From: Streptosporangiaceae bacterium | Lineage (GTDB): Bacteria; Actinomycetota; Actinomycetes; Streptosporangiales; Streptosporangiaceae | Assembly: GCA_030041195.1 (NCBI GenBank) | Contig: JASHOI010000787.1 | Location: forward strand, 1-18,779 | Direction: 5' to 3' | DNA: 18,779 nt | Shown here: piece by piece, positions 7,490-14,973 of the stretch | How the letters are laid out: every line of letters starts with the position of its first letter | Numbering within the stretch: the first letter of the stretch is position 1 | Program-made: the position numbers and the translations under genes | Notes under the pieces: generated by a model | The model's database searches: none | Seen by the model: the letters and a program-made list of their open reading frames with translations, nothing else | What the model was told of the DNA's origin: nothing

Positions 7490-8180
7490 GAGCTGGCTCC
7501 TGTTCTCGGGGTTTGGTCAGCAGCAGGGCGAGCTGGTTCGGCAGCGGATCTGTGCCGTCCTCGACGACTTCGGCGAGCCGGAAGCCGGCGCCGAGGTAGG
7601 TGTTCAGCTGAGCGGAGAGAGGGCGATGCCAGGCGCCCACCTTCCCGCGGACGCTGGAGGAGAAGTGACCGGGCCCGGCGTATCCGGTCTCGCGATACCC
7701 GGGGTGCTGCACGATCGTGCCGTCCGGCAGCCGCTGCGCGTGGTTGCCGTCGAAGCACGGGTGCAGGCAGACCGCCACGTAGCGGCCGCCGGGCTGGAGC
7801 ACCCGGAAGACCTCGGCAACCGCGCCGGCGAAGTCGTCGAGGTCAGATGCCACGAAGGTGCTGTAGGCGACCGGAACCGAATTGTCGGCACACGGCAGCC
7901 GTGCCGCGTCGGCCTGCGCGACAGGCAGCCGCCGGGCGGCAATCCGGAGCTGGTCGATGGACAGGTCCAGACCGACCGGCCGGTAGCCGGCCCGCAGCAG
8001 CGGCCCGGCCGACAACCCGGTGCCGGTTCCGACGTCGAGGATCACGCCGCTGCCCGGGCCGAGCAGCCCGGCCACGAGCTGGTAGGCGGTCTCGGCCAGC
8101 CCGCGGCGGTTGCCGGGGTCGGTCATCACCTCGTCGTACCAGCCGGCCAGGCTCTCGTACCGGGAACGGGGGCGGGTCAT
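7473..8180 (-). CDS. Class I SAM-dependent methyltransferase
   Basis: A 235-residue Rossmann-fold methyltransferase. Motif I is ILDVGTGTG (SAM binding), followed by the acidic post-I strand PVGLDLS, the motif-II-like AQADAARLPCADNSV and the LQPGGRYVAV strand of Methyltransf_11/25 proteins. The start is placed at ATG 8180 (MTRPRSRYES), where homologous sequence begins. GTG 8216, 22 nt after the rhodanese stop, is in frame and would add 12 residues (MAGHAAAARQAG). Neither has a strong Shine-Dalgarno. Its 3' end overlaps thiM by 17 nt. The substrate is unknown; operon context suggests a heterocycle or thiol intermediate (inference). Confidence 0.87.
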   Translation of the reverse strand: MTRPRSRYESLAGWYDEVMTDPGNRRGLAETAYQLVAGLLGPGSGVILDVGTGTGLSAGPLLRAGYRPVGLDLSIDQLRIAARRLPVAQADAARLPCADNSVPVAYSTFVASDLDDFAGAVAEVFRVLQPGGRYVAVCLHPCFDGNHAQRLPDGTIVQHPGYRETGYAGPGHFSSSVRGKVGAWHRPLSAQLNTYLGAGFRLAEVVEDGTDPLPNQLALLLTKPREQEPAHDNDH

Positions 8181-8238
8181 GCCGGCCTGCCGGGCAGCCG
8201 CTGCGTGTCCGGCCACGGAGAGTGCCCACGTCGGCGCT

Positions 8239-9135
8239 TCACGCGGTCACCTCGACGGGCAGCGCCGGGTCGGCGGTCCATTCTTCGAGCGACCCGTCGT
8301 AGATGGCGAAGTCGCCGATGCCGACGACGGTCAGAGCGAGCGCGAGCAGCGCGGCGGAGATGCCCCCTCCGCAGTACAGGATCAGCCGGTCACCGGGGTC
8401 CGGGATGGCCGACCGGATCGCGGCCTCCAGGTCGTGCCGCCCCAGCAGCAGGCCGTGTTCGTCGAGCAGCCCGCGGGCCGGCAGGTTGACGCTGCCCGGG
8501 ATGTGGCCCCGCCGCACGTACCGGGTGGCCGCGCGCCCGGAATAGACGTCATCGCCGAGGGTGCAGACCAGCGTCGCCGGCGCACGCCCGGCCAGCGTGT
8601 TCAGGACGTCGTTTCGGTCGGCCCAGGCTGCGCTCAGCGGCCGAACCGGTACCGCACGGTCGGCGGGTGGCGGGTCCGCTGCGTCGTCCCCGGTTTCCGT
8701 GCGGAGGCCCGCGGCCTTCCATGCCGGGAGCCCTCCGTCGAGAACCTGAACGGGAACACCGATCGCGCGCAGTTCCCACCACAGCCGGGCGGCCCACAGG
8801 GTTCCACCCTGGTCGTAGACGACGACCCGGCTGCCCGCCGTGACTCCCCACCGCTGAACGCGGGCGGCAAGCTCCGCCGACGGCAGGTGGGCGAAGTGGT
8901 AGGCCCTGGATGGGTCGGTCAGCTCGGCGGTCAGGTCGACGTGGCGCGAGCCCGGTATGTGCTCGGCAGCCCATCCCCTCCTGCCGCTGGCGACCCGGTA
9001 GTCGCCATCCGCACGCGGAGCAGGAAGATCGACCGTCGCATCGAGCAGTGCCAGGTCCCGATGCCGGGTGGCCACATACCCGGCGCTGACGACCGGGCTG
9101 GTCTCCTCGGCCTCGGCAGTGGATGGCTCCGTCAC
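8239..9135 (-). CDS. Two-domain sulfurtransferase (rhodanese / MST type)
   Basis: A 298-residue protein with two rhodanese domains. The N-terminal domain (about residues 15-150) contains the linker and structural motifs GWAAEHIPGSRHVD, VVVYDQGGTLWAARLWWEL and VLDGGLPAW but lacks a cysteine at the active-site loop. The C-terminal domain has RRGHIPGSVNLPA and the catalytic loop YCGGGISAA with Cys255 as the persulfide residue. It transfers sulfane sulfur from thiosulfate or 3-mercaptopyruvate to a thiol acceptor; the CGGGI-type loop does not settle which donor. GTG is the start (GAGGAAG 7 nt upstream); the gene begins 18 nt after the permease stop, so it is the second gene of the operon. In this context it may supply or remove sulfur in thiazole metabolism. 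Confidence 0.9.
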   Translation of the reverse strand: MTEPSTAEAEETSPVVSAGYVATRHRDLALLDATVDLPAPRADGDYRVASGRRGWAAEHIPGSRHVDLTAELTDPSRAYHFAHLPSAELAARVQRWGVTAGSRVVVYDQGGTLWAARLWWELRAIGVPVQVLDGGLPAWKAAGLRTETGDDAADPPPADRAVPVRPLSAAWADRNDVLNTLAGRAPATLVCTLGDDVYSGRAATRYVRRGHIPGSVNLPARGLLDEHGLLLGRHDLEAAIRSAIPDPGDRLILYCGGGISAALLALALTVVGIGDFAIYDGSLEEWTADPALPVEVTA

Positions 9136-9153
9136 GTCATGTCTTCCTCGCTC

Positions 9154-10674
9154 CTAGAACTCCGGTTCCGGGGGCAGCCCGGCGGCGCTGTCGGCGTCCT
9201 CCCCGCCCAGGCCCAGCGCCTGCAGCTCGGCGTTGCTTTCCGCGATGGCCTGCTTGTCACCGCTGAGGTTGAGTGACCGGGTGAAGGCGAAGTACACGAG
9301 GGTGGAGACGGTGATGCCGACGACCCAGGACAGGTCGACTCCGTTCAGTGGCTTGACCGCCCATCCCTGGAAGAACGTGAGGTTCACGAACGGCACCACG
9401 CAGGCCAGGCCGATCAGGTACGCCGTGATCCCCCGCCATGACCAGGCGCCGTATATCCCGTTCGGCCGGTCCAGGTCCATGATCGCGTACCGGCCGCGCC
9501 GGACGAAGAAGTAGTCAAACAGGTTGATGCTGGTCCACGGGAGCAGGACGTAGTACACCAGCAGGACCAGGTTGTTGACCGTCGAGTTCACGTTGTGCAG
9601 CGGGAGCGCGATCAGGGCCCAGACGACGGCCAGCACGACGGTGACCGCCGCGCGCAGCCCCGTGCGGTCCTTCCTGGCTTCCTGCACGACGCCGAGGCTG
9701 GTCGCCCCGGTGAGCACGGTGAGAGCGCCCGAGTAGGCGCACAGTCCCATGGTGATCACCAAGACGATCGACGAGACCGCGACCAGCGCGTCGCCGAAGC
9801 CGCCTGCGATGTGGTTCCCGGCGGCGTCCATCGCGGACAGCGCGTTCGTGGCGCCGAGCCGGACCGCCATCCACGCCCCGATCGCGACCAGCCAGACCAG
9901 AGGTGTGGAAGCGCCCAGGTACACGGCGGCGATCACCCGGCGGAACGGGGTGCGGCGCGGCAGGTACCTGGAGTAGTCGGACACGCACGGGGCGTAGGAA
10001 AGGTTGATGCTCGCGGCGTACGAGAACTGCGCGGCGAACGGGACCCAGGCGAACCCGTAGTGCACCGCGGTGCTGTGCCCGCCGGCGTTCCCGGTGAGGA
10101 TCGCGACGCTCAGGACGAGCCAGAACGGCAGCGAGATCCAGAAGAACCAGCGGAACGCTCGGTGCAGCCAGTCGTACCCGTAGACGGCGAGGGCCACGGC
10201 AAGCGCGGCGGCCCCGATCCCGATCACGATGCCGTTGATCCCGAAGATGTCATGCAGCCCCACGTCGAGGATGACCGTGTCCAGGATGAGGTAGCCGAGG
10301 TAAGCGAACAACGCCGCCGCGAGCGGCAGGATGACGCCCCGGTAGCCGAACTGGGCACGCGACTGGAGCATCTGCGGCAGCCCGAGGTGGGGTCCCTGCG
10401 AGGCGTGCAGGGCCATGAACGAGGTGCCGAACAGCGTGCCGAGCAGGGTCGCCACCACCGTCCACCAGATGGACAGGCCGAGCGCGGGTCCGAGGAAGCC
10501 GACCGCAACGGAGAGCGACTGGGTGTTGCTGAGAAACCAGAAGACGCCCTGCTGGGCGACCCGGCCGTGCCGCAGCGCGTCCGGGATGTAGTCGATGGAG
10601 TGCCTTTCGATGCCGCCGACGGTGGCGGGCGCCAGCGCCGGGGATTCGTCGGCAAGCTCGGGCGAGGTCGTCAT
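9154..10674 (-). CDS. NCS1-family nucleobase/cation symporter
   Basis: A 506-residue inner-membrane transporter with about 12 membrane helices of the nucleobase:cation symporter-1 family. Family marks are GIERHSIDYIP near the N-terminus, the NTQSLSVAVGFLGPALGLS helix, the conserved SDYSRYLPRRTP loop in the middle and the LLPWTSINLFDYFFVRRGRY helix-loop. Members import purines, cytosine, hydantoins, allantoin or the thiamine precursor hydroxymethylpyrimidine (CytX), and the exact substrate cannot be read. GGAG sits 6 nt before the ATG. It is the first gene of the operon, so uptake is likely the entry step for what ThiM, the methyltransferase, the rhodanese and the LLM enzyme then handle. Confidence 0.92.
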   Translation of the reverse strand: MTTSPELADESPALAPATVGGIERHSIDYIPDALRHGRVAQQGVFWFLSNTQSLSVAVGFLGPALGLSIWWTVVATLLGTLFGTSFMALHASQGPHLGLPQMLQSRAQFGYRGVILPLAAALFAYLGYLILDTVILDVGLHDIFGINGIVIGIGAAALAVALAVYGYDWLHRAFRWFFWISLPFWLVLSVAILTGNAGGHSTAVHYGFAWVPFAAQFSYAASINLSYAPCVSDYSRYLPRRTPFRRVIAAVYLGASTPLVWLVAIGAWMAVRLGATNALSAMDAAGNHIAGGFGDALVAVSSIVLVITMGLCAYSGALTVLTGATSLGVVQEARKDRTGLRAAVTVVLAVVWALIALPLHNVNSTVNNLVLLVYYVLLPWTSINLFDYFFVRRGRYAIMDLDRPNGIYGAWSWRGITAYLIGLACVVPFVNLTFFQGWAVKPLNGVDLSWVVGITVSTLVYFAFTRSLNLSGDKQAIAESNAELQALGLGGEDADSAAGLPPEPEF

Positions 10675-10710
10675 GAGGGTCTCCGCAGTGGTGAGGCCTT
10701 AATATAACTA

Positions 10711-10738
10711 TTACTACATGATTTATAGGGAATATCAA
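10711..10738 (-). promoter_or_regulatory. Likely promoter of the permease-thiM operon
   Basis: An AT-rich island (about 10698-10746) sits in otherwise very GC-rich DNA just before the permease start. On the minus strand TTGATA (10738-10733), a 16-nt spacer and TAGTAA (10716-10711) give a plausible -35/-10 pair. An inverted repeat TAATA-TAAC-TATTA at 10700-10713 overlaps the -10 side, and ATAGGG/CCCTAT arms flank the -35. No TPP riboswitch core (CTGAGA plus the ACC-TGAT element) is seen in the leader. Confidence 0.4.
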
Positions 10739-10828
10739 CCCCTATTCGGCTCGCGCTAAGGCGCTGACGTGCTATCTCTGGGAGCAGTGCGCCCCTCGGC
10801 GGCACGAGCATCTGCTTCGTCGTCGAGG

Positions 10829-10852
10829 TTACGCATACGTAGGTATACGTAA
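10829..10852. promoter_or_regulatory. GntR-type operator candidate
   Basis: Arms TTACGCATA and TATACGTAA surround a 6-bp centre (CGTAGG); the arms pair at eight of nine positions. The site also holds a direct repeat of ATACGTA at 10-bp spacing. It lies in the region where the GntR gene's -35 should be, 10 bp before its -10 (TACCGT, 10862-10867), as expected for autorepression, and 155 bp upstream of the divergent permease operon. Confidence 0.5.
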
Positions 10853-10873
10853 TCGTCGTGATACCGTCATGCT

Positions 10874-11521
10874 GTGCTCACTTCGGCGGCCACCGGCCGG
10901 GCCTACGAGCTGCTGCGTGGCGACGTCCTCGCCGGGCTGTTCGAGCCAGGCACCGTGCTGCTGGAGACCGCCCTTGCCGCGCGCTACGGCATCTCCCGCA
11001 CCCCGGTCCGGGAGGCACTCGGGCGTCTCGAGCAGGACGGGCTGCTGGAGCGGGCCGCACGCGGTTACCGGGTCTGCTCCGGCACCGCCCAGGACGTCCT
11101 CGATATCTATGAGGCTCGGGTGGCGCTGGAGAGCGAGGCCGCAGCGGGGGCCGCGGCCAGGTGCACGGACCTTGATCTGGCCCGGCTGCTGCACATCCAC
11201 GAGGTTGCCGGCGGGTGCGCCGATCCTGCCGAGATCAGGAGCCTGAACGCCGAATGGCACGTCGCGCTGTGGCAGGCGAGCCGCAACCGGACCATCGTCA
11301 CCCTGCTGACCCGGCTGACCGCGCAGCTGCGGATCTACGACCGCACCCCGCACGAGACCGCTGAGGATCTTCGCAAGACCCGGCTGGAACACACCCGGGT
11401 GCTCGCGGCTATCACCGCCCGCGACCCCGATGCCGCCCGGGCGCACCTAGCTGGGCATCTGCTGCGATCCCGCGAGCTGCGGCTCGCCCAGTTCGCCCGG
11501 AGCAGCTCGCCCGGCACGTGA
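10874..11521 (+). CDS. GntR-family transcriptional regulator (FCD subfamily)
   Basis: A 215-residue regulator. The N-terminal winged helix (about residues 8-70) has the GntR pattern GTVLLETALAARYGISRTPVREALGRLEQDGLLE, and the C-terminal part is an all-helical FCD ligand-binding domain with its histidines in AEWHVALW, LEHTRVL and RAHLAGHLL. FCD domains bind small acids or metals as inducers. The start is GTG 10874; a -10 TACCGT lies 6 nt upstream and no Shine-Dalgarno is present, so the mRNA is probably leaderless. It is divergent from the permease-thiM operon, its most likely target, with an operator-like repeat in its own promoter. The inducer is unknown. It converges on the XRE regulator, with 20 nt between stops. 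Confidence 0.88.
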   Translation: MLTSAATGRAYELLRGDVLAGLFEPGTVLLETALAARYGISRTPVREALGRLEQDGLLERAARGYRVCSGTAQDVLDIYEARVALESEAAAGAAARCTDLDLARLLHIHEVAGGCADPAEIRSLNAEWHVALWQASRNRTIVTLLTRLTAQLRIYDRTPHETAEDLRKTRLEHTRVLAAITARDPDAARAHLAGHLLRSRELRLAQFARSSSPGT

Positions 11522-11541
11522 CGACGCCCGGGCATCGGCAT

Positions 11542-12801
11542 TCAGGAGCCGCTGGTCCCGGTGCCTTTGCCGCGGGATGGCGGCAGCGTCGCGACGTGCT
11601 CACCGCACCGCGACGGATCGTATCCGGGCAGGCTCGCCAGCTGGTCCAGCAACCAGCGCGAGGAGAGCACCTTGATCAGGCCCTGCACCTCGCGGGAGCC
11701 GGCCAGGTCGGCCGGGATCACCAGGTCGAACCGCTCGGCGGCCAGCGGGACGAAGGCCAGGCCGTAAGCGAGCGCGGCCGGCTCGCTGGCCACGCCCACC
11801 TCGGCAAGCCCGGCGGTGATGGCCGCGGCCACCTGCAGGTGCCCGGTCGCCCTGGTGCCGTAACCGGGAAGCTGGCCTGCGTCGATTCCCATGTCGGCCA
11901 GCTCACGGTCGAGCACGATGCGCGCCTCTGAGCCGGGCTCCCTGTTGACCAGGCGCAGGCCGCGACGCGCCACGTCGGCGAGGCCGGTCACGCCGTCGGC
12001 GAGTTCCGGCCGCAGCACCAGCCCCTCGCGCCAGGAGCAAAACCCGATCACCTCGGCGCCCTGCGGCAGCAGCTCCGCGGCCGGGCCGGTGTTGTAGTCG
12101 CCCGAGCGCCCGCGCAGGTGCACGCCGGCCACGTGCACCAGGCCGGCCGCGGCCAGCCGCAGCGCCTCCTTACTGGCACACGGCCACCACACGAACTCCA
12201 CTGCCGGATCGAGCAGGCTCAGCGGCAGATCCAGCAACGGCAGCGCCGGATCACACCCGGCCACCACCAGCGTGGGGCGTTGCGGCCCAAGCGGGACAAC
12301 CTGCTGCGGCCCGCTGACCCGGCCGTCAGCCGGCGCGAACCCCGCCCTGGCCGCGGTGGCGCCCGACAGCGGCAGCGCGACGAAGGCCTCCCCCATCGGG
12401 GCGAGCGACACCCGGCTGCCCTCGCCACCGAGGGGTGCCAGCGCGCGCACCGGCACCGACGGCTCGGGCATGGCCGACCCGAACAGCTCTTCCACCGTCA
12501 TGTCGAGCGCGCGGCCCAGCGTCAGCGCGACCCGCAGCGACGGATCGGACAGCCCGGCCTCGATCGCCGACACCGCCTGCCGCGAAACGCGCGCCATCCG
12601 GGCCAACTGGTACTGAGAGAAGCCCCTGGCCTGGCGGGCCGACCGAAGCCGCGCGCCGGCCGCCCCGGTGCCGGGCTGCTGCGCGCGGCCGTCGTGAACG
12701 CTGCCCGGCCGGGCGGGCGCATCCTGCTGGTCCGGCGGGCCGGCTACTCGATGCTGGCCCGATTCTCCCGGCTGACCCGGGCCTCCTTGCCGACCGGTCA
12801 T
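11542..12801 (-). CDS. XRE-HTH regulator fused to molybdate-type PBP_like domain
   Basis: A 419-residue protein. Residues 1-48 are a disordered G/P/Q-rich extension. Residues about 50-107 form an XRE-type helix-turn-helix (LRSARQARGFSQYQLARMARVSRQAVSAIEAG). From about 165 to 400 is a substrate-binding-protein-like domain (PBP_like, as in COG1910), with PTLVVAGCDPALPLL, HLRGRSGDYNTGPAAELL, RGLRLVNREPGSEARIVLDREL, and ATGHLQVAAAITAGLAEVGVA, the family's ligand-side signature. These cytoplasmic regulators sense an oxyanion, likely molybdate or tungstate. The modABC genes lie just upstream in the same direction, so control of that operon is likely. The ATG overlaps a possible 34-codon ORF by the ATGA motif. 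Confidence 0.82.
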   Translation of the reverse strand: MTGRQGGPGQPGESGQHRVAGPPDQQDAPARPGSVHDGRAQQPGTGAAGARLRSARQARGFSQYQLARMARVSRQAVSAIEAGLSDPSLRVALTLGRALDMTVEELFGSAMPEPSVPVRALAPLGGEGSRVSLAPMGEAFVALPLSGATAARAGFAPADGRVSGPQQVVPLGPQRPTLVVAGCDPALPLLDLPLSLLDPAVEFVWWPCASKEALRLAAAGLVHVAGVHLRGRSGDYNTGPAAELLPQGAEVIGFCSWREGLVLRPELADGVTGLADVARRGLRLVNREPGSEARIVLDRELADMGIDAGQLPGYGTRATGHLQVAAAITAGLAEVGVASEPAALAYGLAFVPLAAERFDLVIPADLAGSREVQGLIKVLSSRWLLDQLASLPGYDPSRCGEHVATLPPSRGKGTGTSGS

Positions 12802-12902
12802 GGCGTGCAGCCACCGTGCACGGTCCGGCCCTCCCGCGGCGCCTGGCCGAAGTCGAGCACGACGAAATCGCGGCGGTCAGCCTCGACGTCGGCCTTCAAC
12901 AC
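12798..12902 (-). CDS. Possible small protein coupled to the XRE regulator
   Basis: A 34-codon reading frame from GTG 12902 to TGA 12800-12798. GGAG lies 5 nt before the GTG, and the stop overlaps the regulator's start as ATGA. The product reads MLKADVEADRRDFVVL followed by DFGQAPREG and RTVHGGCTP; its composition looks protein-like, with few low-complexity runs and GC-rich third positions. It could be a leader peptide that couples or tunes translation of the regulator, or the tail of a decayed gene, since the frame runs open upstream to a TAG near 12975. I do not recognise it. Confidence 0.35.
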   Translation of the reverse strand: MLKADVEADRRDFVVLDFGQAPREGRTVHGGCTP

Positions 12903-13065
12903 GAGCGCTCCAGATTTAGGTGGCGATTGGCAGCAGGGAGACCAAGCTGGGCCGTGGTCCGGGAAGAACCCAGGCTACGACAAGCACCATCGCCTGGTCG
13001 GCTGGGCCAGCGGCAACGCCGTCGCGCTGCGGTTGCCGCCCCCGGTATCGCCGCCTCACCACGGG
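12903..13065. other. Gap between modBC and the regulator, no supported gene
   Basis: No reading frame here has both a Shine-Dalgarno and a family match, and no clear terminator hairpin is seen for the modBC end. TAAATC (12918-12913, minus) is a possible -10 for the regulator or small ORF, but no matching -35 was found. Confidence 0.4.
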
Positions 13066-14973
13066 TCACACCAGGTGTGCCGGATCCTCCCGAGTTGCGG
13101 TGACATCCGGCGGCTCTGACCAGACCGACACGGCATCGGTGTCTGCGTCTACCCGGCAGCTGGCGCCGACGCTGAGGTCGGGCACTTCGAGGGTCCGGGC
13201 ACGGAGCTCAAGGCCAGAGGACAACGTCACCACCACCTCGACCGTGCGGCCCAGGTCGACGACATCGGTCACCCGACCGCTCCCGAAGTCGACGGCCGAC
13301 CCGTTGGCGTCTGAAGGCGACGGCCCCGAGCCGACCCGGAGGGCTTCGGGTGGCACCTGCCACAGCAGCCGAGCGCCGGCCGGCAAACCCGTGGCGAAGC
13401 CGACCAGGACGCCGCCACCTGTGGCGCCCGGGACGCGGTCCGCGGCGTCGAGAAGCACTCCGTCGGCACTGGCCACGCCCTCGAAGAGGTTCTCGATGCC
13501 GAGCAGGCGGCCGATCTCGGCCGAAGCGGGATGCTGGTACACGTCGCGGCAGCTTCCGGCCTGGAGCACCTGCCCGTCGCTCACGACCATGATTTCGTCG
13601 GCCAGCATCGCCGCCTCCTCCGGGTCGTGGGTGACGAGCACGGTGGACAGGTTGGCGTCGCGCTGGAGGCGGCGCATCTCGCGCCGCAGCTCGGCACGTA
13701 CCGGGGCGTCCAGCGCGGAAAACGGCTCGTCGAGCAGCACCACCCGCGGATCCCCGGCGAGCGCCCGGGCCAGGCTGACCCGCTGGCGCTGCCCACCGGA
13801 GAGCTGCTCAGGCAGCCGGTCGAGCAGACCGTCGAGGTGCAGGGTCTCCAGCCACCAGGCGGCCCGGGCCGGATCCGCGTCGACGCCGAAGACCGCCTGC
13901 TGCCAGACCGTGCGCCCGGGGAACAGGCCGAACCCCTGCGGGACGTAGCCGACGCGGCGCCGCTCGGGCGCGGTGTGGCTCATCTCGACACCGCCGTAGG
14001 TCACGCTCCCTGCATCCGGCCCGAGCAGCCCGGCGAGGGCCCGCAGCGTGACCGACTTGCCCGAGCCCGACGGCCCGACGACCGCCAGGCGGTGGCCGTT
14101 TTCGTGGTGCGCCACCCGCAACCGGAACGTCCCGACGGTGACGTCGATGTCGAAGCCCACCGGCACCGGCGGCGCCGGAACGGGAGGGAGCGGCGCCGGG
14201 CTCGGCCGGCGCCGGACGCGGGGCAGGCGCCGGATGCGGACGGCGGCGATCGCCAGCACCGCGACGCCGAAGGCGAGGGTCGTCGGGGCCTCGGCCAGCG
14301 ACAGTGGCCCGGAGGAGAACAGGTTGTCGACGTAGACCGGGAGGCTGTAAGGGTGGTAAGCGAGGACCACGACCGTGCCGTACTCGCCGAAGGCCCGCAG
14401 CCACATGAGGATCATCCCGGTCCGGAGGCCGTCCGCCGCTGCGGGCACGTCGACACGAAGAAACCGGGCCAGCGGACCGTGGCCGAGGGTGGCGGCGACG
14501 TCGCCCAGGGACGGGTCGACGGCACGGAAGGCGCTGCGGGCTATCACGACCAGGAACGGCGCCGAGGTGAACGACTGGGCGATGACGACCCCGTACATGG
14601 TCTGGGTGAGCCGCTCCCCCGACAGCTGGCCGAGGAACGTGTACGGGCCGACGATGTAGATCAGCAGGATGCCGCTGATCAGAGGCGGCACCGCGAGCGG
14701 GAGCTGGACGACCACGCCCACCGCCGAGGACAGCCATCCTCGGCGGCGGGCCAGGACGTAGGCCAGCGGAATACCGGTCACCACCCCGATGAGCACCGAG
14801 ATGGTGGCGCCCTCGACCGACACCCACAAGGCCGACCAGAGCCCGGGGACGTTCCAGCCTTCGCTGTGCCCACCGATGATTCGGTAGAAGAACGCCCCGA
14901 CCGGATATCCCAGGTAGAGGACCAGCAGGGCGCCGAGCCAGCGGAGCGGGCTCGGCGACCTGCCCTGGGTCAC
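13066..14973 (-). CDS. Fused molybdate-type ABC permease-ATPase (ModB-ModC)
   Basis: A 635-residue fusion. Residues about 1-255 are the permease, with several membrane helices and the EAA-type loop ATLGHGPLARFLRVDVPAAADGL. After a P-rich linker (about 255-270) comes the ABC ATPase: Walker A GPSGSGKS near residue 300, Q-loop GYVPQG, signature LSGGQRQR near 389, Walker B VVLLDEPFSALD near 411, and switch histidine THDPEE near 446. The last 90 residues form a TOBE-like oxyanion-sensing domain. All ATPase motifs are intact. The GTG start overlaps the modA stop as GTGA. ModB-ModC fusions occur in actinobacteria. It should import molybdate or tungstate delivered by the neighbouring lipoprotein. Confidence 0.88.
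   Translation of the reverse strand: MTQGRSPSPLRWLGALLVLYLGYPVGAFFYRIIGGHSEGWNVPGLWSALWVSVEGATISVLIGVVTGIPLAYVLARRRGWLSSAVGVVVQLPLAVPPLISGILLIYIVGPYTFLGQLSGERLTQTMYGVVIAQSFTSAPFLVVIARSAFRAVDPSLGDVAATLGHGPLARFLRVDVPAAADGLRTGMILMWLRAFGEYGTVVVLAYHPYSLPVYVDNLFSSGPLSLAEAPTTLAFGVAVLAIAAVRIRRLPRVRRRPSPAPLPPVPAPPVPVGFDIDVTVGTFRLRVAHHENGHRLAVVGPSGSGKSVTLRALAGLLGPDAGSVTYGGVEMSHTAPERRRVGYVPQGFGLFPGRTVWQQAVFGVDADPARAAWWLETLHLDGLLDRLPEQLSGGQRQRVSLARALAGDPRVVLLDEPFSALDAPVRAELRREMRRLQRDANLSTVLVTHDPEEAAMLADEIMVVSDGQVLQAGSCRDVYQHPASAEIGRLLGIENLFEGVASADGVLLDAADRVPGATGGGVLVGFATGLPAGARLLWQVPPEALRVGSGPSPSDANGSAVDFGSGRVTDVVDLGRTVEVVVTLSSGLELRARTLEVPDLSVGASCRVDADTDAVSVWSEPPDVTATREDPAHLV

Noticed and set aside
10675..10873. 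A TPP riboswitch ahead of the thiM operon
   Set aside because: I read the leader on both strands for the CTGAGA and ACC-TGAT core elements and found neither.
12813..12824. A perfect 12-bp palindrome (ACCGTGCACGGT) just upstream of the XRE regulator start
   Set aside because: It lies within the possible small ORF, and GC-rich palindromes of this length are expected by chance at a few places in a window this size. The CAGCGGCCGCTG palindrome at 5664-5675 was set aside for the same reason.
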